This document shows positions 1 through 10,897 of a stretch of 64,000 nucleotides of DNA, piece after piece. Source of the stretch: Henricia sp. BOLD:AAB3569. Taxonomy: Eukaryota > Echinodermata > Asteroidea > Spinulosida > Echinasteridae. The notes below the pieces were generated by a model. The model was not told where the DNA came from. It worked only from the letters and a program-made list of their open reading frames with translations, and ran no database searches. Location of the stretch: positions 62,001 to 126,000 of the forward strand of contig JBBELK010000633.1 in assembly GCA_037783545.1 (NCBI GenBank), written 5' to 3'. The position numbers and the translations under genes were made by a program. Numbering within the stretch: position 1 is the stretch's first letter; each line of letters opens with the position of its first letter.

Positions 1-219
1 CGTTAACGCACCGCAGTTTGGCTCGGCAATTTGGTCAAAGTGTGGTCCAAACGTCGGCAAATTTGGAGGTCGAAAAATGTTCCGACGAACTTCAAATTTT
101 GCATGCCCTAAACTCTCTATATTGCGCACTTGTCATAAAAAATTGACAGACTTTCGCCGGGAAATGGCAGAGAAATTTCAAAGTTTAGAAAAAAATGGGT
201 TGAGGCTTCCTGACTGCTC
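1..219. repeat. Partial monomer at left window edge
   Basis: The window opens inside a unit, at the GTTAAC region (unit offset about 79), and runs to the first complete boundary at 220. The tail carries the variant AAAAAAATGGG where the consensus has AAAAAACTGGG. The same change recurs in units 10600, 12387, 53388, 54279 and 56064. There is no junction with non-satellite DNA. Confidence 0.95.
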
Positions 220-1110
220 TCACGCAAACCGTGGCTGTCTGTACACACCTCTTTGGGGTACTCCTGAGTTGTGCGCATGCTCAGTCATTCGGACTGTCGT
301 TAACGCACCGCAGTTTGGCTCGGCAATTTGGTCAAAGTGTGGTCCAAACGTCGGCAAATTTGGAGGTCGAAAAATGTTCCGACGAACTTCAAATTTTGCA
401 TGCCCTAAACTCTCTATATTGCGCACTTGTCATAAAAAATTAACAGACTTTCGCCTGGAAATGGCAGAGAAATTTCAAAGTTTAGAAAAAACTGGGTTGA
501 GGCTTCCTGACTGCTCTCACGCAAACCGTGGCTGTCTGTACACACCTCTTTGGGGTACTCCTGAGTTGTGCGCATGCTCAATCATTCGGACTGTCGTTAA
601 CGCACCGCAGTTTGGCTCGGCAATTTGGTCAAAGTGTGGTCCAAACGTCGGCAAATTTGGAGGTCGAAAAATGTTCCGACGAACTTCAAATTTTGCATGC
701 CCTAAACTCTCTATATTGCGCACTTGTCATAAAAAATTGACAGACTTTCGCCGGGAAATGGCAGAGAAATTTCAAAGTTTAGAAAAAACTGGGTTGAGGC
801 TTTCTGACTGCTCTCACGCAAACCGTGGCTGTCTGTACACACCTCTTTGGGGTACTCCTGAGTTGTGCGCATGCTCAGTCATTCGGACTGTCGTTAACGC
901 ACCGCAGTTTGGCTCGGCAATTTGGTCAAAGTGTGGTCCAAACGTCGGCAAATTTGGAGGTCGAAAAATGTTCCGACGAACTTCAAATTTTGCATGCCCT
1001 AAACTCTCTATATTGCGCACTTGTCATAAAAAATTGACAGACTTTCGCCGGGAAATGGCAGAGAAATTTCAAAGTTTAGAAAAAACTGGGTTGAGGCTTC
1101 CTGACTGCTC
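220..1110. repeat. Three near-consensus monomers
   Basis: Units start at 220, 517 and 814, all 297 bp. Unit 220 has TTAACAG in place of TTGACAG and CGCCTGG in place of CGCCGGG. Unit 517 has CTCAATCATT in place of CTCAGTCATT and ends in GGCTTTCTG. Unit 814 is near consensus. They lead into the 1,061-bp higher-order repeat. Confidence 0.92.
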
Positions 1111-1704
1111 TCACGCAAACCGTGGCTGTCTGTACACACCTCTTTGGGGTACTCCTGAGTTGTGCGCATGCTCAGTCATTCGGACTGTCGTTAACGCACC
1201 GCAGTTTGGCTCGGCAATTTGGTCAAAGTGTGGTCCAAACGTCGGCAAATTTGGAGGTCGAAAAATGTTCCGACGAACTTCAAATTTTGCATGCCCTAAA
1301 CTCTCTATATTGCGCACTTGTCATAACAAATTGACAGACTTTCGCCAGGAAATGGCAGAGAAATTTCAAAGTTTAGAAAAAACTGGGTTGAGGCTTCCTG
1401 ACTGCTCTCACGCAAACCGTGGCTGTCTGTACACACCTCTTTGGGGTACTCCTGAGTTGTGCGCATGCTCAGTCATTCGGACTGTCGTTAACGCACCGCA
1501 GTTTGGCTCGGCAATTTGGTCAAAGTGTGGTCCAAACGTCGGCAAATTTGGAGGTCGAAAAATGTTCCGACGAACTTCAAATTTTGCATGCCCTAAAATC
1601 TCTATATTGCGCACTTGTCATAAAAAATTGACAGACTTTCGCCGGGAAATGGCAGAGAAATTTCAAAGTTTAGAAAAAACTGGGTTGAGGTTTCCTGACT
1701 GCTC

Positions 1705-1849
1705 TCACGCAAACCGTGGCTGTCTGTACACACCTCTTTGGGGTACTCCTGAGTTGTGCGCATGCTCAGTCATTGACAGACTTTCGCCGGGAAATGGCAA
1801 AGAAATTTCAAAGTTTAGAAAAAACTGGGTTGAGGCTTCCTGACTGCTC
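1705..1849. repeat. Truncated 145-bp monomer (152-bp internal deletion)
   Basis: The unit reads from CTCAGTCATT straight into GACAGACTTTCG near 1773, skipping about offsets 71-222 of the consensus. Both deletion ends carry ATT, so a 3-bp microhomology lies at the junction. It has an identical twin junction in 2766-2910, so the deletion happened once and was then duplicated with the larger repeat. The loss of 152 bp shifts the open frame. Confidence 0.93.
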
Positions 1850-2171
1850 TCACGCAAACCGAGGCTGTCTGTACACACCTCTTTGGGGGTACTCCTGAGT
1901 TGTGCGCATGCTCAGTCATTCGGACTGTCGTTAACGCACCGCAGTTTGGCTCGGCAATTTGGTCAAAGTGTGGTCCAAACGTCGGCAAATTTGGAGGTCG
2001 AAAAATGTTCCGACGAACTTCAAATTTTGCATGCCCTAAACTCTCTATATTGCGCACTTGTCATAAAAAAATGACAGACTTTCGCCGGGAAATGGCAGAG
2101 AAATTTCAAAGTTTAGAAAAAACTGGGTTGAGGCTTCCTGACTGCTCTGGGTTGAGGCTTCCTGACTGCTC
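1850..2171. repeat. Expanded 322-bp monomer with 24-bp tandem duplication
   Basis: The tail repeats the 24-bp block that starts GGGTTGAGGC and ends TGACTGCTCT twice in tandem (about 2125-2172), and the G4 run near 1885 is G5, giving 297+24+1. It also carries AACCGAGGC for AACCGTGGC and A7TGACAG for A6TTGACAG. The twin is 2911-3232. Confidence 0.92.
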
Positions 2172-2765
2172 TCACGCAAACCGTGGCTGTCTGTACACAC
2201 CTCTTTGGGGTACTCCTGAGTTGTGCGCATGCTCAGTCATTCGGACTGTCGTTAACGCACCGCAGTTTGGCTCGGCAATTTGGTCAAAGTGTGGTCCAAA
2301 CGTCGGCAAATTTGGAGGTCGAAAAATGTTCCGACGAACTTCAAATTTTGCATGCCCTAAACTCTCTATATTGCGCACTTGTCATAACAAATTGACAGAC
2401 TTTCGCCAGGAAATGGCAGAGAAATTTCAAAGTTTAGAAAAAACTGGGTTGAGGCTTCCTGACTGCTCTCACGCAAACCGTGGCTGTCTGTACACACCTC
2501 TTTGGGGTACTCCTGAGTTGTGCGCATGCTCAGTCATTCGGACTGTCGTTAACGCACCGCAGTTTGGCTCGGCAATTTGGTCAAAGTGTGGTCCAAACGT
2601 CGGCAAATTTGGAGGTCGAAAAATGTTCCGACGAACTTCAAATTTTGCATGCCCTAAAATCTCTATATTGCGCACTTGTCATAAAAAATTGACAGACTTT
2701 CGCCGGGAAATGGCAGAGAAATTTCAAAGTTTAGAAAAAACTGGGTTGAGGTTTCCTGACTGCTC

Positions 2766-2910
2766 TCACGCAAACCGTGGCTGTCTGTACACACCTCTTT
2801 GGGGTACTCCTGAGTTGTGCGCATGCTCAGTCATTGACAGACTTTCGCCGGGAAATGGCAGAGAAATTTCAAAGTTTAGAAAAAACTGGGTTGAGGCTTC
2901 CTGACTGCTC
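2766..2910. repeat. Second copy of the truncated 145-bp monomer
   Basis: It has the same CATTGACAGAC deletion junction as 1705-1849, 1,061 bp downstream, and differs from it by one base (GGCAGAG instead of GGCAAAG). It belongs to copy 2 of the 1,061-bp repeat. Confidence 0.93.
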
Positions 2911-3232
2911 TCACGCAAACCGAGGCTGTCTGTACACACCTCTTTGGGGGTACTCCTGAGTTGTGCGCATGCTCAGTCATTCGGACTGTCGTTAACGCAC
3001 CGCAGTTTGGCTCGGCAATTTGGTCAAAGTGTGGTCCAAACGTCGGCAAATTTGGAGGTCGAAAAATGTTCCGACGAACTTCAAATTTTGCATGCCCTAA
3101 ACTCTCTATATTGCGCACTTGTCATAAAAAAATGACAGACTTTCGCCGGGAAATGGCAGAGAAATTTCAAAGTTTAGAAAAAACTGGGTTGAGGCTTCCT
3201 GACTGCTCTGGGTTGAGGCTTCCTGACTGCTC
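2911..3232. repeat. Second copy of the expanded 322-bp monomer
   Basis: It carries the same 24-bp tail duplication, G5 run, AACCGAGG and A7TGACAG changes as 1850-2171. I saw no difference between the two copies. Confidence 0.92.
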
Positions 3233-6200
3233 TCACGCAAACCGTGGCTGTCTGTACACACCTCTTTGGGGTACTCCTGAGTTGTGCGCATGCTCAGTCA
3301 TTCGGACTGTCGTTAACGCACCGCAGTTTGGCTCGGCAATTTGGTCAAAGTGTGGTCCAAACGTCGGCAAATTTGGAGGTCGAAAAATGTTCCGACGAAC
3401 TTCAAATTTTGCATGCCCTAAACTCTCTATATTGCGCACTTGTCATAACAAATTGACAGACTTTCGCCGGGAAATGGCAGAGAAATTTCAAAGTTTAGAA
3501 AAAACTGGGTTGAGGCTTCCTGACTGCTCTCACGCAAACCGAGGCTGTCTGTACACACCTCTTTGGGGTACTCCTGAGTTGTGCGCATGCTCAGTCATTC
3601 GGACTGTCGTTAACGCACCGCAGTTTGGCTCGGCAATTTGGTCAAAGTGTGGTCCAAACGTCGGCAAATTTGGAGGTCGAAAAATGTTCCGACGAACTTC
3701 AAATTTTGCATGCCCTAAAATCTCTATATTGCGCACTTGTCATAAAAAATTGACAGACTTTCGCCGGGAAATGGCAGAGAAATTTCAAAGTTTAGAAAAA
3801 ACTGGGTTGAGGCTTCCTGACTGCTCTCACGCAAACCGTGGCTGTCTGTACACACCTCTTTGGGGTACTCCTGAGTTGTGCGCATGCTCAGTCATTCGGA
3901 CTGTCGTTAACGCACCGCAGTTTGGCTCGGCAATTTGGTCAAAGTGTGGTCCAAACGTCGGCAAATTTGGAGGTCGAAAAATGTTCCGACGGACTTCAAA
4001 TTTTGCATGCCCTAAACTCTCTATATTGCGCACTTGTCATAAAAAATTGACAGACTTTCGCCGGGAAATGGCAGAGAAATTTCAAAGTTTAGAAAAAACT
4101 GGGTTGAGGCTTCCTGACTGCTCTCACGCAAACCGAGGCTGTCTGTACACACCTCTTTGGAGTACTCCTGAGTTGTGCGCATGCTCAGTCATTCGGACTG
4201 TCGTTAACGCACCGCAGTTTGGCTCGGCAATTTGGTCAAAGTGTGGTCCAAACGTCGGCAAATTTGAAGGTCGAAAAATGTTCCGACGAACTTCAAATTT
4301 TGCATGCCCTAAACTCTCTATATTGCGCACTTGTCATAAAAAAATGACAGACTTTCGCCGGGAAATGGCAGATAAATTTCAAAGTTTAGAAAAAACTGGG
4401 TTGAGGCTTCCTGACTGCTCTCACGCAAACCGTGGCTGTCTGTACACACCTCTTTGGGGTACTCCTGAGTTGTGCGCATGCTCAGTCATTCGGACTGTCG
4501 TTAACGCACCGCAGTTTGGCTCGGCAATTTGGTCAAAGTGTGGTCCAAACGTCGGCAAATTTGGAGGTCGAAAAATGTTCCGACGAACTTCAAATTTTGC
4601 ATGCCCTAAACTCTCTATATTGCGCACTTGTCATAAAAAATTGACAGACTTTCGCCGGGAAATGGCAGAGAAATTTCAAAGTTTAGAAAAAACTGGGTTG
4701 AGGCTTCCTGACTGCTCTCACGCAAACCGTGGCTGTCTGTACACACCTCTTTGGGGTACTCCTGAGTTGTGCGCATGCTCAGTCATTCGGACTGTCGTTA
4801 ACGCACCGCAGTTTGGCTCGGCAATTTGGTCAAAGTGTGGTCCAAATGTCGGCAAATTTGGAGGTCGAAAAATGTTCCGACGAACTTCAAATTTTGCATG
4901 CCCTAAACTCTCTATATTGCGCACTTGTCATAACAAATTGACAGACTTTCGCCGGGAAATGGCAGAGAAATTTCAAAGTTTAGAAAAAACTGGGTTGAGG
5001 CTTCCTGACTGCTCTCACGCAAACCGTGGCTGTCTGTACACACCTCTTTGGGGTACTCCTGAGTTGTGCGCATGCTCAGTCATTCGGACTGTCGTTAACG
5101 CACCGCAGTTTGGCTCGGCAATTTGGTCAAAGTGTGGTCCAAACGTCGGCAAATTTGGAGGTCGAAAAATGTTCCGACGGACTTCAAATTTTGCATGCCC
5201 TAAACTCTCTATATTGCGCACTTGTCATACAAAATTGACAGACTTTCGCCGGGAAATGGCAGAGAAATTTCAAAGTTTAGAAAAAACTGGGTTGAGGCTT
5301 CCTGACCTCTTCTCACGCAAACCGAGGCTGTCTGTACACACCTCTTTGGGGTACTCCTGAGTTGTGCGCATGCTCAGTCATTCTGACTGTCGTTAACGCA
5401 CCGCAGTTTGGCTCGGCAATTTGGTCAAAGTGTGGTCCAAACGTCGGCAAATTTGGAGGTCGAAAAATGTTCCGACGAACTTAATTTTGCATGCCCTAAA
5501 CTCTCTATATTGCGCACTTGTCATAAAAAAATTGACAGACTTTCGCCGGGAAATGGCAGAGAAATTTCAAAGTTTAGAAAAAACTGGGTTGAGGCTTCCT
5601 GACTGCTCTCACGCAAACCGTGGCTGTCTGTACACACCTCTTTGGGGTACTCCTGAGTTGTGCGCATGCTCAGTCATTCGGACTGTCGTTAACGCACCGC
5701 AGTTTGGCTCGGCAATTTGGTAAAAGTGTGGTCCAAACGTCGGCAAATTTGGAGGTCGAAAAATGTTCCGACGAACTTCAAATTGTGCATGCCCTAAACT
5801 CTCTATATTGCGCACTTGTCATAACAAATTTGACAGACTTTCGCCGGGAAATGGCAGAGAAATTTCAAAGTTTAGAAAAAACTGGGTTGAGGCTTCCTGA
5901 CTGCTCTCACGCAAACCGTGGCTGTCTGTACACACCTCTTTGGGGTACTCCTGAGTTGTGCGCATGCTCAGTCATTCGGACTGTCGTTAACGCACCGCAG
6001 TTTGGCTCGGCAATTTGGTAAAAGTGTGGTCCAAACGTCGGCAAATTTGGAGGTCGAAAAATGTTCCGACGAACTTCAAATTTTGCATGCCCTAAACTCT
6101 CTATATTGCGCACTTGTCATAAAAAATTGACAGACTTTCGCCAGGAAATGGCAGAGAAATTTCAAAGTTTAGAAAAAACTGGGTTGAGGCTTCCTGACTG

Positions 6201-7983
6201 CTCTCACGCAAACCGTGGCTGTCTGTACACACCTCTTTGGGGTACTCCTGAGTTGTGCGCATGCTCAGTCATTCGGACTGTCGTTAACGCACCGCAGTTT
6301 GGCTCGGTAATTTGGTCAAAGTGTGGTCCAAACGTCGGCAAATTTGGAGGTCGAAAAATGTTCCGACGGACTTCAAATTTTGCATGCCCTAAACTCTCTA
6401 TATTGCGCACTTGTCATAAAAAATTGACAGACTTTCGCCGGGAAATGGCAGAGAAATTTCAAAGTTTAGAAAAAACAGGGTTGAGGCTTCCTGACTGCTC
6501 TCACGCAAACCGAGGCTGTCTGTACACACCTCTTTGGGGTACTCCTGAGTTGTGCGCATGCTCAGTCATTCGGACTGTCGTTAACGCACCGCAGTTTGGC
6601 TCGGCAATTTGGTCAAAGTGTGGTCCAAACGTCGGCAAATTTGGAGGTCGAAAAATGTTCCGACGAACTTCAAATTTTGCATGCCCTAAACTCTCTATAT
6701 TGCGCACTTGTCATAAAAAATTGACAGACTTTCGCCGGGAAATGGCAGAGAAATTTCAAAGTTTAGAAAAAACTGGGTTGAGGCTTCCTGACTGCTCTCA
6801 CGCAAACCGTGGCTGTCTGTACACACCTCTTTGGGGTACTCCTGAGTTGTGCGCATGCTCAGTCATTCGGACTGTCGTTAACGCACCGCAGTTTGGCTCG
6901 GTAATTTGGTCAAAGTGTGGTCCAAACGTCGGCAAATTTGGAGGTCGAAAAATGTTCCGACGAACTTCAAATTTTGCATGCCCTAAACTCTCTATATTGC
7001 GCACTTGTCATAAAAAATTGACAGACTTTCGCCGGGAAATGGCAGAGAAATTTCAAAGTTTAGAAAAAAACTGGGTTGAGGCTTCCTGACTGCTCTCACG
7101 CAAACCGTGGCTGTCTGTACACACCTCTTTGGGGTACTCCTGAGTTGTGCGCATACTCAGTCATTCGGACTGTCGTTAACGCACCGCAGTTTGGCTCGGC
7201 AATTTGGTCAAAGTGTGGTCCAAACGTCGGCAAATTTGGAGGTCGAAAAATGTTCCGACGAACTTCAAATTTTGCATGCCCTAAACTCTCTATATTGCGC
7301 ACTTGTCATAAAAAATTGACAGACTTTCGCCGGGAAATGGCAGAGAAATTTCAAAGTTTAGAAAAAAACTGGGTTGAGGCTTCCTGACTGCTCTCACGCA
7401 AACCGTGGCTGTCTGTACACACCTCTTTGGGGTACTCCTGAGTTGTGCGCATACTCAGTCATTCGGACTGTCGTTAACGCACCGCAGTTTGGCTCGGCAA
7501 TTTGGTCAAAGTGTGGTCCAAACGTCGGCAAATTTGGAGGTCGAAAAATGTTCCGACGAACTTCAAATTTTGCATGCCCTAAACTCTCTATATTGCGCAC
7601 TTGTCATAAAAAATTGACAGACTTTCGCCGGGAAATGGCAGAGAAATTTCAAAGTTTAGAAAAAACTGGGTTGAGGCTTCCTGACTGCTCTCACGCAAAC
7701 CGTGGCTGTCTGTACACACCTCTTTGGGGTACTCCTGAGTTGTGCGCATGCTCAGTCATTCGGACTGTCGTTAACGCACCGCAGTTTGGCTCGGCAATTT
7801 GGTCAAAGTGTGGTCCAAACGTCGGCAAATTTGGAGGTCGAAAAATGTTCCGACGAACTTCAAATTTTGCATGCCCTAAACTCTCTATATTGCGCACTTG
7901 TCATAAAAAATTGACAGACTTTCGCCGGGAAATGGCAGAGAAATTTCAAAGTTTAGAAAAAACTGGGTTGAGGCTTCCTGACT
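3233..7983. repeat. Mixed monomer zone with TAA-bearing and A7 variants
   Basis: Units start at 3233, 3530, 3827, 4124, 4421, 4718, 5015, 5313, 5609, 5907, 6204, 6501, 6798, 7096, 7394 and 7691. Unit 4124 is the most divergent substitution variant (TTTGGAGTAC, TTTGAAGG, GCAGATAAA). Unit 5015 ends in CTGACCTCTTCTCAC, one base longer than the consensus CTGACTGCTCTCAC. Unit 5313 lacks CA in GAACTTAATTTT. Units 5609 and 5907 carry TTTGGTAAAAG, which puts TAA in the otherwise open frame. Units 6204 and 6798 share CTCGGTAATTT. Adjacent units 7096 and 7394 share CGCATACTC, and 6798, 7096 and unit pairs nearby have A7 tails. Confidence 0.9.
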
Positions 7984-8218
7984 CAGTCATTCGGACTGTC
8001 GTTAACGCACCGCAGTTTGGCTCGGCAATTTGGTCAAAGTGTGGTCCAAACGTCGGTAAATTTGGAGGTCGAAAAATGTTCCGACGAACTTCAAATTTTG
8101 CATGCCCTAAACTCTCTATATTGCGCACTTGTCATAAAAAATTGACAGACTTTCGCCGGGAAATGGCAGAGAAATTTCAAAGTTTAGAAAAAACTGGGTT
8201 GAGGCTTCCTGACTGCTC
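7984..8218. repeat. Monomer with 66-bp deletion over the unit start
   Basis: The sequence passes from CTTCCTGACT directly to CAGTCATTCGG near 7983, so the TCACGC boundary site and the TGCGCATGC region are lost. The spacing from 7691 to 8219 is 528 bp, which is two units minus 66. CT/GCT is shared at both ends of the lost segment, consistent with a microhomology-mediated or slippage deletion. Sixty-six is divisible by three, so the 99-codon frame stays open across it. Confidence 0.92.
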
Positions 8219-10002
8219 TCACGCAAACCGTGGCTGTCTGTACACACCTCTTTGGGGTACTCCTGAGTTGTGCGCATGCTCAGTCATTCGGACTGTCGTT
8301 AACGCACCGCAGTTTGGCTCGGCAATTTGGTCAAAGTGTGGTCCAAACGTCGGCAAATTTGGAGGTCGAAAAATGTTCCGACGAACTTCAAATTTTGCAT
8401 GCCCTAAACTCTCTATATTGCGCACTTGTCATAAAAAATTGACAGACTTTCGCCGGGAAATGGCAGAGAAATTTCAAAGTTTAGAAAAAACTGGGTTGAG
8501 GCTTCCTGACTGCTCTCACGCAAACCGTGGCTGTCTGTACACACCTCTTTGGGGTACTCCTGAGTTGTGCGCATGCTCAGTCATTCGGACTGTCGTTAAC
8601 GCACCGCAGTTTGGCTCGGCAATTTGGTAAAAGTGTGGTCCAAACGTCGGCAAATTTGGAGGTCGAAAAATGTTCCGACGAACTTCAAATTTTGCATGCC
8701 CTAAACTCTCTATATTGCGCACTTGTCATAAAAAATTGACAGACTTTCGCCGGGAAATAGCAGAGAAATTTCAAAGTTTAGAAAAAACTGGGTTGAGGCT
8801 TCCTGACTGCTCTCACGCAAACCGTGGCTGTCTGTACACACCTCTTTGGGGTACTCCTGAGTTGTGCGCATGCTCAGTCATTCGGACTGTCGTTAACGCA
8901 CCGCAGTTTGGCTCGGCAATTTGGTAAAAGTGTGGTCCAAACGTCGGCAAATTTGGAGGTCGAAAAATGTTCCGACGAACTTCAAATTTTGCATGCCCTA
9001 AACTCTCTATATTGCGCACTTGTCATAAAAAATTGACAGACTTTCGCCGGGAAATGGCAGAGAAATTTCAAAGTTTAGAAAAAAACTGGGTTGAGGCTTC
9101 CTGACTGCTCTCACGCAAACCGTGGCTGTCTGTACACACCTCTTTGGGGTACTCCTGAGTTGTGCGCATACTCAGTCATTCGGACTGTCGTTAACGCACC
9201 GCAGTTTGGCTCGGCAATTTGGTCAAAGTGTGGTCCAAACGTCGGCAAATTTGGAGGTCGAAAAATGTTCCGACGAACTTCAAATTTTGCATGCCCTAAA
9301 CTCTCTATATTGCGCACTTGTCATAAAAAATTGACAGACTTTCGCCGGGAAATGGCAGAGAAATTTCAAAGTTTAGAAAAAAACTGGGTTGAGGCTTCCT
9401 GACTGCTCTCACGCAAACCGTGGCTGTCTGTACACACCTCTTTGGGGTACTCCTGAGTTGTGCGCATACTCAGTCATTCGGACTGTCGTTAACGCACCGC
9501 AGTTTGGCTCGGCAATTTGGTCAAAGTGTGGTCCAAACGTCGGCAAATTTGGAGGTCGAAAAATGTTCCGACGAACTTCAAATTTTGCATGCCCTAAACT
9601 CTCTATATTGCGCACTTGTCATAAAAAATTGACAGACTTTCGCCAGGAAATGGCAGAGAAATTTCAAAGTTAAGAAAAAACTGGGTTGAGGCTTCCTGAC
9701 TGCTCTCACGCAAACCGTGGCTGTCTGTACACACCTCTTTGGGGTACTCCTGAGTTGTGCGCATGCTCAGTCATTCGGACTGTCGTTAACGCACCGCAGT
9801 TTGGCTCGGCAATTTGGTAAAAGTGTGGTCCAAACGTCGGCAAATTTGGAGGTCGAAAAATGTTCCGACGAACTTCAAATATTGCATGCCCTAAACTCTC
9901 TATATTGCGCACTTGTCATAAAAAATTGACAGACTTTCGCCAGGAAATGGCAGAGAAATTTCAAAGTTTAGAAAAAACTGGGTTGAGGCTTCCTGACTGC
10001 TC
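8219..10002. repeat. Six monomers, TAA and CATACTC variants
   Basis: Units start at 8219, 8516, 8813, 9111, 9409 and 9706. Units 8516, 8813 and 9706 carry GGTAAAAG. Units 9111 and 9409 carry CGCATACTC with A7 tails, echoing the pair 7096/7394 about 2,015 bp upstream. Unit 9409 ends AAAGTTAAGAAAA and unit 9706 has AAATATTGC. The recurring pairs suggest a partly decayed multi-unit repeat. Confidence 0.88.
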
Positions 10003-10897
10003 TCACGCAAACCGTGGCTGTCTGTACACACCTCTTTGGGGTACTCCTGAGTTGTGCGCATGCTCAGTCATTCGGACTGTCGTTAACGCACCGCAGTTTG
10101 GCTCGGCAATTTGGTCAAAGTGTGGTCCAAACGTCGGCAAATTTGGAGGTCGACAAATGTTCCGACGAACTTCAAATTTTGCATGCCCTAAACTCTCTAT
10201 ATTGCGCACTTGTCATAAAAAAATTGACAGACTTTCGCCGGGAAATGGCAGAGAAATTTCAAAGTTTAGAAAAAAACTGGGTTGAGGCTTTCTGACTGCT
10301 CTCACGCAAACCGTGGCTGTCTGTACACACCTCTTTGGGGTACTCCTGAGTTGTGCGCATGCTCAGTCATTCGGACTGTCGTTAACGCACCGCAGTTTGG
10401 CTCGGCAATTTGGTCAAAGTGTGGTCCAAACGTCGGCAAATTTGGAGGTCGACAAATGTTCCGACGAACTTCAAATTTTGCATGCCCTAAACTCTCTATA
10501 TTGCGCACTTGTCATAAAAAAATTGACAGACTTTCGCCGGGAAATGGCAGAGAAATTTCAAAGTTTAGAAAAAACTGGGTTGAGGCTTTCTGACTGCTCT
10601 CACGCAAACCGTGGCTGTCTGTACACACCTCTTTGGGGTACTCCTGAGTTGTGCGCATGCTCAGTCATTCGGACTGTCGTTAACGCACCGCAGTTTGGCT
10701 CGGCAATTTGGTCAAAGTGTGGTCCAAACGTCGGCAAATTTGGAGGTCGACAAATGTTCCGACGAACTTCAAATTTTGCATGCCCTAAACTCTCTATATT
10801 GCGCACTTGTCATAAAAAAATTGACAGACTTTCGCCGGGAAATGGCAGAGAAATTTCAAAGTTTAGAAAAAAATGGGTTGAGGCTTTCTGACTGCTC
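10003..10897. repeat. Three sibling monomers with GTCGACAAATG
   Basis: Units 10003, 10302 and 10600 (299, 298 and 298 bp) all carry GTCGACAAATG instead of GTCGAAAAATG, an A7 run after CAT and a GGCTTTCTGAC tail. They are a single-unit local amplification. The substitution makes a GTCGAC (SalI) site absent from ordinary units: 10149, 10448, 10746. Unit 10600 ends AAAAAAATGGG and also opens the 6-unit repeat that follows. Confidence 0.9.

Larger units (their letters stand above)
1111..3232. repeat. Higher-order repeat, 2 x 1,061 bp (297+297+145+322)
   Basis: Copy 1 is 1111-2171 and copy 2 is 2172-3232. Each consists of a unit with CATAACAAATT plus CGCCAGG (1111, 2172), a unit with CTAAAATCT and a GAGGTTTCC tail (1408, 2469), a 145-bp deleted unit (1705, 2766) and a 322-bp expanded unit (1850, 2911). 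The only difference I see is GGCAAAG at 1799 against GGCAGAG in copy 2. A third copy begins at 3233 (AACAAA variant, then the AAAATCT variant at 3530) but lacks CGCCAGG, the deleted unit and the expanded unit, so the exchange ended there. Confidence 0.93.

Noticed and set aside
1705..2910. 145-bp units as an ancestral half-length monomer
   Set aside because: They match the two ends of the 297-bp unit with an ATT junction, and the two halves of the normal unit are not similar overall, so they are deletions, not ancestors.
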